DNA of 64,000 nucleotides from assembly GCA_036362985.1 (NCBI GenBank), contig JAYGXS010000005.1, positions 6,260,775 through 6,324,774 of the forward strand. The letters run 5' to 3'. Below are positions 12,116 to 22,642 of this stretch, one piece after another. The notes below the pieces were generated by a model. It was not told the DNA's origin and did not search any database. It was given only the letters and a program-made list of their open reading frames with translations. The number at the start of each line of letters is the position of its first letter. Positions within the stretch are counted from its first letter, which is position 1. Source of the DNA: Ligula intestinalis (Eukaryota > Platyhelminthes > Cestoda > Diphyllobothriidea > Diphyllobothriidae). Both the position numbers and the translations under genes were made by a program.

Positions 12116-12870
12116 TAAGTTGAATTTGCGAAAAGGAACTTCAAAAGTAAAAAGACAATGCGTCTTCGGACTTACAGGCCAGTATTGAGTATGAAGGGGT
12201 CTAGAAATTTTTTCCTTCTCAAAATGAATACTCAGTTTTGCGGTCTCTTGGGAAGGGTATTAAATATTAAGCATTTTTCTACGCTCCTGTTTGACTGGTC
12301 AAAGTTCCCAATAATACGTTTCTTTAAGTCGCAGCTGTCAAAGTAGGATAAATATAGAGCATTCTTTCTTGAGTAGCGAGTTATGAAGCGCTTTTTTATT
12401 GAGTTGTCTGGCTTGTTTATATTTGCATACTCATTTATACATGAGGCATTATCGCTGAAAAACGCAAAAGCTAATCAATATACTTTGGGTCAAGTAGAAC
12501 ATCACCTCTGATAAATGATCCCTCAGAACGTGCTTTACCCGTAGATAATACAGAGGATTTCATAAAAAGTTCATTTTTTGAGGAAAAATGGAAAGATTTT
12601 ACACGTTTCTGGAGTTTCCTGATCGCTGTTTATTATGTACCCATGACAATCGACAGCTTTCATTATTTTGCCCCTTTTAAACTTTTGTTTTAAAAAGCAC
12701 GACCACTTAGGTATGAAAATATTTCCCGAATGCCTAAATATGTGATATATTTTGGTGCTATCAACGAAAATTGGATCACCCAACGAGCTTATTTGTATCT
12801 CTGATTAACTTAGTTCATAAATTCTACAGAAGTCTTTTCATAGTTTCTGAAATGCTGCACAGTTCTTTCA
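12116..12870. other. No supported gene
   Basis: AT-rich sequence with only short open frames and no recognised domain or repeat. Confidence 0.4.
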
Positions 12871-13199
12871 TTTGCGAAAATTCCCATTGAAAATTTCGGC
12901 AGATGAAATGGCAAACATACGTTTGCTTTCGATAATTCTCATCAGGCCTTTACATTTATATGGTTATTCAGTAAATACAGAATGCGGGTTGGTAGAAAAA
13001 TAGAACTGTTGCCAGGACAGGGTGAATGGGGGTGAGGAAAAGGGGATCAAAATACGCTCAGCATTAGGGTAAACTTGACGTCGGCTGAGGTGTTAAGCTG
13101 CTGGCTGTTGGATTAGCAGCTTTTGACCATGGCAACTGTCGCGTGGCGAGGAAGTTCTTCCAAGCACACAGGATGGGTCGGTGTAGCCTGATGGCGGCC
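12871..13199 (-). repeat. PLE family-B pseudo-LTR, 3' side of the 13-15.6 kb copy
   Basis: This is a direct repeat of 15525-15835, about 300 bp long. Shared blocks include CCCATTGAAAATTTC, ATGCGGGTTGGTAGAAAAAT, AAAATACGCTCAGCATTAGG and TTGGATTAGCAGCTTTTGAC. It is also an inverted repeat of 15960-16235. The two direct copies bracket the coding remnants at 13200-15570, which is the pseudo-LTR arrangement known for PLEs. Confidence 0.75.
12904..12951 (-). ncRNA. Hammerhead-ribozyme-like motif, type III, intact core
   Basis: Read on the minus strand it gives stem I strand AAAGGC, core CTGATGA, short stem II GA/TC inside GAATTATC, core GAAA, stem III GC...GT with A-U closing pair, T at the cleavage position, then GCC(A)TTT closing stem I. 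All invariant core bases (CUGANGA, GAAA, UH) are present. Hammerheads in PLE pseudo-LTRs are established for many animals. Activity of this copy is inferred and stem II is only two pairs, so self-cleavage may be weak. Confidence 0.6.
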
Positions 13200-13840
13200 A
13201 CTACTGCCGTAGCCAACAGACGCTGTAAAAGAAATTTTGAGCAACCTCAGGGTACCTTGTAGATAACTCGGAAGGCCTCTTTGGCATCCACCCGATAGTC
13301 TGAATCTACCAAGTGCGCTAGAATGGAACTATTTACACCCTTTAGTTGACCCTTGCCTAACCATGCTGGAATGTTTTCTCGTTCTCTCTTGGACAAACGC
13401 CGGCTCGTGCGACCAATATATCCCATCCCACAGGAGCAGGTAAATGAATATATGCACATGGATGTGGTCTGGGCTGGCAGTTTGTTCATGATCTCTCCGT
13501 AAATGATGGGAGTCATCGAGAACAGTACATGGGCGTTGGCTGCTGGGAAGGTGGTTGCTACAGCTTGACTTAGGCGCCTCTTTAGGAGTTCGCTTGGTCA
13601 GTCTCCTTGAAATGGGACCCTAATGAATATTTGCTGCTGCTCTGCGGTTGATACTGCGGGTTTTGGTGGCCTTTCAGCCATGTTCTTGGTGATAAATCGA
13701 CTGGGATACTCATTTTGTCGAAACACGCCTTCAATCGTCTTAAGCTCTTCTTCTACGCTATCATTCGAGCAGATTCCTTTCACTCTTTGCGTTAAACATC
13801 GTATTAAATTACGTTTGAAGTTCAACGGTACGAAGCTAGC
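13200..13840 (-). pseudogene. PLE GIY-YIG endonuclease region (family B)
   Basis: On the minus strand 13825-13598 encodes the linker between RT and endonuclease, and 13516-13247 encodes the GIY-YIG domain. The latter reads CIYSFTCSCGMGYIGRTSRR, then ENIPAWLGKGQ, then ILAHLVDSDYRVD and EAFRVIYKVP. The frame breaks at 13247 but continues in another register through a leucine- and alanine-rich tail (about 13245-13100) that reappears at 15843-16058. This is the nicking nuclease of canonical PLEs, used for target priming at the chromosome. Several stops and shifts make this copy non-functional. Confidence 0.8.
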
Positions 13841-13969
13841 AAAATGGATGCATTGCCCGGACCACGTCTTCTTACGATATACATTCCGTTGAATACTCCC
13901 ATCAGCCCTTTTTATAAGGAGTACATCAAGGAATGGGAGCGATTCGGACTGCTCTTCTTCTACTGTAAA

Positions 13970-14925
13970 CCTTTAGACAGGTACGCCTGATTCACTTTAT
14001 TCATTAGAGCTGACAGGTTGGTTTGGTCTGATGCAACCGCGAATATATCATCTACCTAACGTTTGTAGTACGTCAGATTATTTATCTGGTGACTAAGTTG
14101 CGTAGCCTCCAGTGTGCCTATGAATATATTTGCTAGAAGCGGACCCAGAGGCGAGCCCATAGCTACTCTATCCAATTGCTTGCACATGTTGTTGTCAAAA
14201 AGGAACTGTAAATTCAAGGTGCATTTTAGTAGCGATTCCTTGAGTGCATTTACTGGCACTCCTATGTCCTGGTGATTTGAGCTAATGAATTCACAGATGT
14301 AATCTACTGTTTCTGTGACTGGCACGTTTGCGAACAAGGAAGAGACATCCAATGAGAACATCACTGTGCCGTTCAGGTCGAGCGCTTTCACACCGTCCAC
14401 GAATTCGGAGGTGTCTTGGAGACTGTGTGGGGCTAGTTGACTCTGTATGGGTTTAAGTTTGTCCGCTAGCCATTTCGCTGTCGCATGTTATGGCGAATTT
14501 CTGATATCTAGGATAGGACGCACGGGTACGTCATCTTTGTGAATCTTCGGTAAACCGTAAAGTCGAGGTATGTGCGTGCCAACGGGGCGGAGACGCTTTA
14601 ATTCATATTTGCTTATGATACCGTCCTTGTGAAGTCTCTTCAGGCAGTCAGTCAGCTGCGTTTGAACCGCATCAGTCTTATCTTTCTCCTTTTAGTATCT
14701 TGCTAAACTGTCTTTTTCTAACACAATGGATTGCATTTTCGCAATGTAATCTGTTCTGTCCATTAGAACAACGCCCATTCCCTTATCTGGCCTCGTGATG
14801 AGAATATCTTTATTCTGCCAGAGAAGTTTCGATTTCTCCATGTGTGCCTTCGTTAGCAGACCCCGATGTTTCTGGCCACTGTTTAAATACTGATAAGAAC
14901 AGTTAACTAGAGTAGACTTAAAGTG
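13970..14925 (-). pseudogene. PLE reverse transcriptase, catalytic motif broken by a stop
   Basis: Minus-strand reading gives RPDKGMGVVLMDR near 14800, YGLPKIHKDDVPVRPILDI near 14510-14570, then the open stretch 14400-14056 with VMFSLDVSSLFANVPVTETV and VAMGSPLGPLLANIF. These are RT fingers and palm motifs as found in PLEs. The catalytic box reads R-stop-VDD at 14047-14058, so the tyrosine of YVDD has become TAG. Further frameshifts follow. The domain order fits a PLE copy that was once full length, bracketed by pseudo-LTRs. Confidence 0.85.
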
Positions 14926-15570
14926 CTATAAACTCTCGGTCGAAAGTGGCTGAAGGTCATGGGTTTGATTAAGCAGATTCTCAAACTGTGTTTCCAGCTC
15001 TAGTTGGTTGGGTTTCTGACGGTGACAGCAAAACTTAGGACCCAGTGTTAAGGCTTCGATTGAAGTTTTATCAAATGATACAGACGAATAGTTGTGTACA
15101 TACCAACTTGGGTCATCAGGAAGTTTTGATTGTGGTCTGCATTCGCATACGCTCCGAAGAAGAGAGGTTGTCTTTATTTCTCCCCGCTTCTCCCCGATGG
15201 ACTGCACATACTTCTCGAATTCGAGTATTTCATCTTTGTTTAGTTGGTCGAGAATGGCTGCACTTTGACACAAGTGACGCTCTAGCTCTTCCACTTTTGC
15301 ACGGATGCTTTCTCGTTCCTTCTTGGAAAATCTTCTCAGTGTATAACTGGTGATAACAGTACAACTTCATCGCAATGCTCTCCAGTAGAAGGTCGGATAT
15401 TCATTAACCTCTACACATATTTCGATAAACTTGGCCCGTATTATCGCCTTTACAAGTCTAGTGTTGATACGTAGGCACCCATTGAGCGCCTTTAACACCG
15501 TGGGATCTTTGGATGGTCTTAAATTTGCGAAAATTCCCATTGAAAATTTCAGAAGATGAAATGGCAAACA
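14926..15570 (-). pseudogene. PLE N-terminal region, broken
   Basis: 15294-14926 encodes 122 codons with a heptad-like leucine pattern at the start (LERHL, LDQL, ILEFEKYV), then QLELETQFENLLNQTHDLQP. The same QLELETQFENL block opens the copy at 54.7 kb. 15567-15367 is an upstream open frame starting inside the pseudo-LTR and reading ALNGCLRINTRLVKAIIRA. The two are out of frame with each other. Together they are the 5' coding part of the element whose RT lies at 13970-14925. Confidence 0.65.
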
Positions 15571-15835
15571 TAAGTTTGTTTTGGATTTTTCTCATCAGGC
15601 CTTTATATTTATATGGTAATTAAGTAAATGAAGAATGCGGGTTGGTAGAAAAATAAAACTGTTGTCAGGACAGGGGGAATGGGGGGAGAAAAAGGGGGTC
15701 AAAATACGCTCAGCATTAGGGGGAACTGGAAGTCGGCTGAGGTGTTAAGCCGCTGGCCGTTGGATTAGCAGCTTTTGACCATGGCAACTGCAGCGTGGCG
15801 ACGAAGTTCTTTTGAGCACACAGGACCATCTTAGA
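15525..15835 (-). repeat. PLE family-B pseudo-LTR, 5' side
   Basis: Direct repeat partner of 12871-13199, with matching blocks from the CCCATTGAAAATTTC anchor to TTTTGACCATGGCAACTG. On the minus strand it precedes the coding remnants, so it acts as the upstream pseudo-LTR. It abuts an inverted 3' fragment starting at about 15836. Confidence 0.75.
15556..15604 (-). ncRNA. Hammerhead-like motif, G12 mutated
   Basis: Same layout as 12904-12951: AAAGGC, CTGATGA, GAAAAATC, then CAAA instead of GAAA, an AC...GT stem III and GCCATTT. The core G of GAAA is replaced by C, so cleavage is not expected from this copy. Confidence 0.5.
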
Positions 15836-16235
15836 CCATCGGGTGGCCTTCCGAGTTATCTACAAGGTACCTTCAGGCTACTCAACATTTCTTGGACAAC
15901 GTCTGTTGGCTGCGGCAAAAGCGGCCGCCATTAGGCTACGCCGACCGATCCTGTGTGCTCGAAAGAACTTCCTCGCCACGCGGCAGTTGCCATGGTCAAA
16001 AGCTACTAATCCAACAGCCAGCAGTTTAACACCTCAGCCGACTTCAAGTTCACCCTAATGCTGAGCGTATTTTGATCCCCCTTTCCTCACCCCCCATTTC
16101 CCCTGTCCTGACAACAGTTCTATTTTTCTACCAACCCACATTATTCATTTACTTAGTTACCATATAAATGTAAAGGCCTGATGAGAATTATCGAAAACAA
16201 ATGTATGTTCACCATTTCATCTTCTGACAGTTGTT
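15836..16235 (+). pseudogene. Inverted PLE 3' fragment: endonuclease tail plus pseudo-LTR
   Basis: 15843-16058 reads AFRVIYKVPSGYSTFLGQRL, then LAAAKAAAIRLRRPILCARK, the end of the GIY-YIG region, in plus orientation. It continues into the pseudo-LTR to about 16235. It is the mirror of 12871-13300 and sits head to head with the minus-strand copy, its 3' end pointing outward. Such inverted truncated partners are common for PLE insertions. Confidence 0.75.
16172..16217 (+). ncRNA. Hammerhead-ribozyme-like motif with covarying stem III
   Basis: AAAGGC, CTGATGA, GAATTATC, GAAA, then AC...GT, T-C at the cleavage step and ACCATTT. Compared with 12904-12951 the stem III pair 15.2-16.2 changes from G-U to A-U, and compared with 50126-50143 from G-C to A-U, so pairing is kept. 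One pair at the base of stem I is a C-A mismatch. Likely a recently active PLE ribozyme. Confidence 0.6.
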
Positions 16236-16559
16236 TTAGTTATGTTAAATGTCATAATAACCAGTGGTAGATTACGCAAAAAGCTAAAAACCACTGACAA
16301 GGACGCTGATCGGCCGAGTTTTTCCTACTTTCGCCAAATAAATTATTCAAGGCTGCCAATTGCCCCAATTGAATTGAAAGTTGTTAAAATATGACTGGGA
16401 GTTACCTACGAGGAAGAAAGTGAAACAATAAAGTACTTTGTTGCAGTAACATTCTATAATAGAAAAGCGTATTGTGCGTACTCATCAATGATGAATTAAT
16501 TATATAGATTAAATTTTATATCGGATGAAAAAACAAATAATGCCCCAGCGTATTAAGAG

Positions 16560-16690
16560 GGTGTTGGCAAATTTTCATAATTCACTTGGCCTAATTGTGA
16601 AAAGTCCGGTGGCCACACTGGCGTTCGAACCTACGCTAGCATGGGATAGGCTTCAGAACAACCAATACTCTAGCCAATTTTGCTATGGAG
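16560..16690 (-). repeat. tRNA-derived SINE, minus orientation
   Basis: Minus strand: an A-box-like TTGGCTAGAGTATTGGTTG, then a good B box GGTTCGAACGCC, then the body ACTTTTCACAATTAGGCCAA. This resembles the heads and bodies at 29.4 and 9.3 kb. No stable tRNA cloverleaf is preserved. Confidence 0.55.
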
Positions 16691-16894
16691 ACCCCACAGG
16701 GAGCTAAGAATGTAATCACACTTGGGTCGGTTATCCCGCCCAGCGTACTGCAACGTATGAAATCCACATTTATTGGTACAGTAAGCTGACCGTCCAAGCA
16801 GGATTTTCTAAGCAATCAATCTAGAATCCACCAGATGACTACCAGACATAGTTAATTATTAGGGAAGGTTTGTCAGATTTGCAGCCTCCATGAG

Positions 16895-17040
16895 ACAAGA
16901 ATCCACGTCAGCTTTCTGCTTACATCTCTGAGAAAGAATCCGTGACGGATGTCAAAACGTCAGGCGAATAAAAGTGTTCTTCCAGCGATCGAATCTTCTT
17001 CTTCTTCTTCTTCTTCTTCTTCTTCTTCGTCTTCTTCGAA
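16895..17040 (+). repeat. PLE family-A pseudo-LTR end with hammerhead-like core and (TTC)n
   Basis: ACGTC at 16906-16910 can pair with the ACGTC after the core (16955-16963). The core reads CTCTGAGAA, a perfect stem GAATCCG/CGGATGT with TGA loop, then CAAAACGTCAG. Stem II is intact while the catalytic core is mutated. CCAGCGATCG and a (TTC)n tract (about 16990-17037) follow. This is a type-I hammerhead arrangement. Confidence 0.6.
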
Positions 17041-18479
17041 ATTACCTCCTGGGACTCGCATGTATACTTATATTGGCAATTAAATTTTGAATGCAATCAC
17101 TTAACTGAAAATGAAGCCTTACTCGAATATCAGCCTCCATTATATAGGGTACTCATTTCATGCGTGGTGAGTAAGACTTGCAAAGGAATTTTGATGCATT
17201 AGGCTCGTAAACACAAACCAACGTGCCAGGATTTGATGATGAATTGACCAATTTTAAGATAAAACCCTCTCTAATAGCATTTGTCTGGAAATAGGACACT
17301 TCCGATAGACTTTTTCGAGTTTGCCCTCTTTAACCAAAAAGACCACATTACCATTTCGTCAAATATTTACAAAATTTCGTCCACACACGTAAAATGTAAT
17401 TTTTTTCATATTAATCTAATTTCTAAATAATAATTTATGCCAAAAAACCCTACAGAGATGAAACACAGATCTTTAAAAAAAATATCAAAAGGCCAATATA
17501 ATGCTTGCTCCATTAAAAATGCGTATTTATCGGGTAAAAGTCGCACGAAGGTAGGCATTTTTCGATGTACACGGAAGTCATATTGGCTGAAGTATGCTCT
17601 GACATCCTGAAATTGATTTATGCACATTTTCATCTAACTGCAACACAATTAAAACCCTTGATTAGAATAAAAACATGGTTGGCTAACAAACGAAAATAGT
17701 TAATGACAAACCATCTGGTTTTTGCAAACACAGTTGCTATGCTTGGATTACCACAACTGATTTAGTTCAACTGAAAAATCAGCTCTAAAGTGATAGCTCA
17801 TTCACATCAATTAATGATGTCAGAGAAGAAGGTTCAGATAAGCTGACATAGTATCACGTAAGCATTTGTAGGGAAAATTGAGTGGATGAAAAAGGAATTA
17901 ACTTCCACTCAAAATTAGACATTTCTTTTGGCAAAGCAATTTAACCTCCTGTCCTGGGGGAGGAGCAACGTTTCTATCTCACGCGTGAGGTTGATAAGGA
18001 AAATGCTGAACGTTTGTTGATATTCTATTTTGCTTATATTCCGCGTTTTGGCAAAGTCACTTATTATTCACAAAGAAAGATAGATTCCCATCCTACTGCT
18101 TGCTTGCATACATCTCAAAATACAGAGCAATTATGCAATTATGCCAATCGATTTATCGATCTAAGATGAACTTTTTTCTGCCACATGCCTTGTAATTATT
18201 TCGGTATTTTGATCACGATGAAGTTGAAATCTTTCTCAAAGTGGTAATAAGCACTTTGCGGTTTTCACAGGCTTGCGGCCTGAAAAATAAAACTGACGGC
18301 ATGTCTTGGTTGTTCGTAGATATGCTTGCTTACGGTCATTATTTTCGGTGGGATATAGCAAATAACGGCCTTATGAGGTAATTACTCAATTTTATGGCCC
18401 AAAACCTAGCAAATATGTGAAAAAGAATTGTCTTAACTTCCTCGCTTTTCGTTTTCTGACAATAATTCGTTATCTCATA
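17041..18479. other. No supported gene
   Basis: AT-rich single-copy-looking sequence with only short open frames and no recognised motif. Confidence 0.4.
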
Positions 18480-18720
18480 ACTGTACTGGGCGGGTCCCGG
18501 CCATATTTTCAAGCTTGTCGAGGCCGAACTAATCGCAATAGGAGCCAACTGCGTGATTTGCGAGCTGCTCGAGTTATAGTTTTCAGGTCCCCAATCCATC
18601 AACAAGCGCGACGATTTTCTGTTCCCATACTGCGTACTGAGGCATTGCCTCGCCTGGAGAATCATTCACGTGGGAAAAGCTGGTCCCAGCAGCAAATCTG
18701 ACACCGGCGAGCATAATTGT
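18480..18720 (+). pseudogene. PLE GIY-YIG C-terminal fragment (family A)
   Basis: Plus strand reads GPGHIFKLVEAELIAIGANC, then FSGPQSINKRDDFLFPYCVL with one stop. This is the same C-terminal block found at 19680-19990 on the minus strand and in the copy at 38400-38680. The domain is truncated at its 5' side. Its pseudo-LTR follows at 18820-19070. Confidence 0.65.
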
Positions 18721-18819
18721 CGTGCAATTATCAAGCTCGCATCTGACAAGGACAACAAAATTGCGGTAATTAATGACTTGAAAGTGGACTGCTAAAACAT
18801 CATCGCACCAACTAAGACC

Positions 18820-19070
18820 CCGAACGGTGGCTAACGGAGCTGATACGTATAAAAGGTATTCCGATGACCGCTACGTACTATAAATACCGTGCAATCTCTG
18901 CATGTATCATCCATATCAGCGCATGTCTCAGACTATCCTTCGATTACCTATGATTAAGAATTCTCGAAAGAATCCGAAACGTCAGGAAAATAAAATTTTT
19001 GTGACAGTGGACGCATCTTATTTTCTTCTTCTTCTTCTTCTTCTTCTTCTTCTTCTTCTTCGTCTTATTC
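18820..19070 (+). repeat. PLE family-A pseudo-LTR end with (TTC)n
   Basis: CGTATAAAAGGTATTCCGAT and CTATAAATACCGTGCAATCTC precede a decayed core ending AGAATCCGAAACGTCAGG (18970-18990) and a TTC tract (about 19023-19066). TATAAATACTGCA also occurs at 38930, so this is the same family end. The CTGATGA half of the core is lost here. Confidence 0.55.
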
Positions 19071-19499
19071 TGAATCTTCTTCCCAGTCCGTTTCAAGTTT
19101 TTCGTTTCATTTGTTCTGCGCAACAGATAGAAAATTCTTGGACCTCTTTTGCATACGACTTGACAGAGAAAATTGACGATCTGTCTTGGGTGTTCGTATA
19201 TATTCTAGTTCATGGTCGTTAATTTCGGTGGGTAGAGCAAATTACAGCCTTACATGTTGATAATTTGATTTTATGAGACAAACCGTAGCAAATTTTCAAA
19301 GTAGAATGTTTTAAACATGATTCGTTCTTTCTTGCCCATAATAATGTGTTATCTAATAATAACATTTACCTAAATTTCATGATCGAAAATCGAAATTGTC
19401 CGTTCTCTCAACACATATAATTAAAAATGTTTTAATATTTTTAAAATGTTTTTCTATAATACAATATGCATTAAAAAGGCGTTTTTTCCGCATCGTTTA
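19071..19499. other. No supported gene
   Basis: AT-rich spacer between two PLE remnants in opposite orientation. Nothing else was recognised. Confidence 0.35.
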
Positions 19500-20230
19500 T
19501 TAGCGTAAGAAATTCCTCGAATATCGACGAACGTTGGATTTAGCGCCGTCCCGTCCTCTGCCCCAGTTTACTAATCTGAACTCTTTTCTAGTAGATAGCT
19601 GATTCGCCATGTCAGGCGTAGGATGATGTCTTGTCTGTTCTTCAAGTGGCAACTTCCTATAGCCAAATTGAGCCTCAGCAACTAATATGGATTGAGCAAA
19701 TCGTTGCACTTATTGATGGATTGGGGGCCTGTGAACTATGACTCAAACATTTATCGGCTCATCCGATTGTTAACTCTGGCGTGAATTTCGGCCTCCTCAA
19801 ACATGTTTCTGTGGCCGGGTGTCTTCGAATGAGCCGCAAGTTGAGAATTGGCACCATTTCACCGCACTGCTGCCGTGTGTTCGGCAATTCGCATATTGAG
19901 AAATCTGCCAGTTTCTCTGACATATTTACTTTGCCCGCAACTGCACCAGATCCTGTAGACGACTCTAGATGTTTCTTGCCGTGGCAGTGAATCTTTTGGT
20001 TCCGTGATCTGACGCCTTATGATTGCCTCCACCCTGTGTGCGACTCCAACTCCAAATAGCCCGAGAAGGCACCCGACAGCCTCCGATACTTTTTTGACGT
20101 ATGGGATTGCTCGCCAAATGTTGGGGTCGGTGCGGTTTTACTGGCCATCTCGTTTGCGCAAGCACCGGTTGACGAAATTGCGTGGGCAGCCATTTTCGCT
20201 GAAAACTCGTCAAAGATATTTTACCTCGGC
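19500..20230 (-). pseudogene. PLE GIY-YIG endonuclease, long remnant (family A)
   Basis: From about 20130 downward the minus strand reads IPYVKKVSEAVGCLLGLFGV, then AHRVEAIIRRQITEPKDSLP. Next come the domain core VVYRIWCSCGQSKYV and RETGRFLNMRIAEHTAAVR, a stop, NSQLAAHSKTPGH, and finally FTGPQSINKCND with further stops. In the YIG motif the copy reads KYVRETG. It lacks the RT. The frame is open for most of the domain, which suggests moderate age. The homologue at 50930-51560 has the same orientation. Confidence 0.75.
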
Positions 20231-21928
20231 AAATTTATCTTCTGGTTCCCTGCCGTGCGTCTCAACACGCCGAAAGAGCGTCCGTGCGCAACTGCGTTGC
20301 GTTGCGTACTATATGAAAACGAAACTCATACAGTGCAAGTACAGTCCTTTTCATGCATTCTTATGAAAAAGTGGTTCGTGTTATGGAGTTTTCTTCGTGT
20401 CTGAGTATGTGGATGTCTAAGAAGGCAAGCTGGCTACCCCGTTCATGTTCCATTGTGATTTTGATCTTGAGATGCACTAACTGCATGTTTTAAATTTCAG
20501 AAACGGTTATCTCAAATCGGTGAATAAATTGTTGCCTCTGGGGTTCAGCTGCGGACTTGTCCGACTGTTTTCTTCTAAAACTATCCCCCGCTCGACAAAA
20601 CACAAATTGCATACCCATAGAAGATGTGCTATCTCATGATATATGAGTTGAAATAACGAAAAGCATTTGAAAAAAAGAAGGGATATCAATATGAAGTATC
20701 GTGTGGCGTGAGTTACCTAACCTAATACAAAGGGACATCATTTACATACTAATATAATCACATGTAGGAAATTCTTTACATAAAAAGTGGACAACCTAAA
20801 GCGAATTTTAAAATTTGCGAAGTATAAAAAGTGCTGTTAGTTTATTTAGAAATACCACATATTACATAAAAAATTATAAATCCCAAAAAAGTGAAAAACG
20901 GCTTTAACTCTGATCAAAATATGTAAATGGAATTGCCAGGTGGGATCGTAAAAATACAACTTGGTGTATATTATGAGAACATTTCTTAAGCTGAATTTCT
21001 ATATAAATATATCTTATCTTAAATTTCACTTACTTTTAGATCGTTTTTAAATTCCGAAGAATACTCCACAATTTCTCGTGGTTTTAAACTCGTACTCATG
21101 ACTTTACATTCTGTTAAAGGTAGTTGTCAGGGTCTTCAAAATAAGGTATTTCTTCAAAGCGTTTACCGAAAGAAAATGTTTTAAGATAGTATGTCTTATA
21201 GATATGGCCATTTAGGTTATATTTGTAGGCACACCCAATCGTTAAAACTCAGTGGCGGGAAAAAAGGCAATTCCAAATCAAAACGGACAATTATTATGCT
21301 TAGGTAAATTTAAAGCCTTCCCTAGCAAACAATCTCTTCAAAAGCGTTTTAATTAGATACTTTTTTGATGAATAGCTATGTTATTTACCCTTTTGCAAGG
21401 CAATGCTGAAATGAAGCGAGGAACGTGGCCGACTTTTTTATTTGCTTAAAATTATGTAACAAAAATACTGCTAAGAATAGAAGAATGCAATTTTCCTGCG
21501 TCTGTTAGCATTTTACGCTAGTTTATTTGCTTAAAGGCCCCATTTTACGACGGAAAAGGCCTCAACAGAGTGGCTGAATAAATATGGAAATCCTGCTAAA
21601 ACCGATAAACTCTTGCCCACTCCAAATCAAAATTACGTATTGGCGGAAGGCATATTGTAAAAAAAGTGGTTAAGCAAATTCTTTAAATTGAAATTATCGA
21701 TTGTTCGAGGAGTCAATCTCCAATGTCAAATAGATGTTTTTCGTTGGATTCCCATTTGCTAAAGAAAAATACCGCAAAGCAATCTCGTTTTGCATCAATA
21801 ACTTCGGTAACGGGCATAAATGTTTTAAACCATAATTTCTCGTTTCTGACAAACTGTGTGATTCTGACGCTATAACAATAGTTTTGATGGCTATCCGCTG
21901 CTGCCATACTCAGGGTATATCCACCAGN
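20231..21928. other. No supported gene
   Basis: AT-rich sequence with short open frames only. It ends directly at an assembly gap. Confidence 0.4.
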
Positions 21929-21938
21929 NNNNNNNNNT
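21929..21938. other. Assembly gap (10 N)
   Basis: Ten undetermined bases. The sequence right of the gap starts inside one arm of a palindromic MITE, and the other arm is missing on the left, so the gap probably hides a collapsed palindrome. Confidence 0.95.
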
Positions 21939-22640
21939 GTACTTGTTTGATATCAAATTATACCATCTTTAAATTTTATACTCAAAGTACTAGTAGGTTT
22001 TGGTTATAAAAAATGGCCAATTTTGACCCTTTTTACAATTGTGAAGTGTCTACTCATAATAGATTCTATCCGCCAATTTATTAATGCTGCCTATACCGCA
22101 TAAAAATGCTCCAAACATCTTTCATTATTTCATGACTAATACGTGACCTCTTCCTTAAACCGTAGGCGAAAACGTATTTTTCCTTAAACAGGATGTACAC
22201 AGTGCGCAGTTTTTAAAACTAAAATTCGACTGTAGCAGTCACTAGGTTAGAAAATTATTCAGCTTTTTCTTAACCTTTTCAAAACCGAAAGCTACCCTTT
22301 GTTTAAGTATAAAATTAAAAGAAAGCGTAATTTGCTATCAAACAAGTATTAGAAATAATTTTAGCCTTCATGTTTTTCATAAAATATAGTTTAATTTATA
22401 AAGGTGGTCAAAATAAATGATGAAAGGGAATACTAATGAAGTAGCCAGTTTTTACAAAAGATGCGTTTTGCTAGTGATCAGAATGAAGCTCGTTAAAAAG
22501 CCGGCAGCCTATCGTGCTTAAAATGAGTTCAGAATAGACTACATAATAATCAGTATCACAAACTGAGTCGATACCCTTAAGCGAAAGGGGATCAATCTGT
22601 CACCTATGTCGAAATGTTGAGTGATCCGTGGCATCTACGG
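21939..22640. mobile_element. Palindromic MITE, left end lost at assembly gap
   Basis: From TGTACTTGTTTGATATCAAA the sequence runs through the central AT-rich part to a right arm with CTATCAAACAAGTA, GAAGCTCGTTAAAAAGCCGGC and AGAATAGACTACATAATAATC. It ends GGCATCTACGG next to TA. The arm corresponds to 10390-10674 of the best copy. About 350 bp of left arm are missing at the gap. Confidence 0.7.
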
Positions 22641-22642
22641 TA

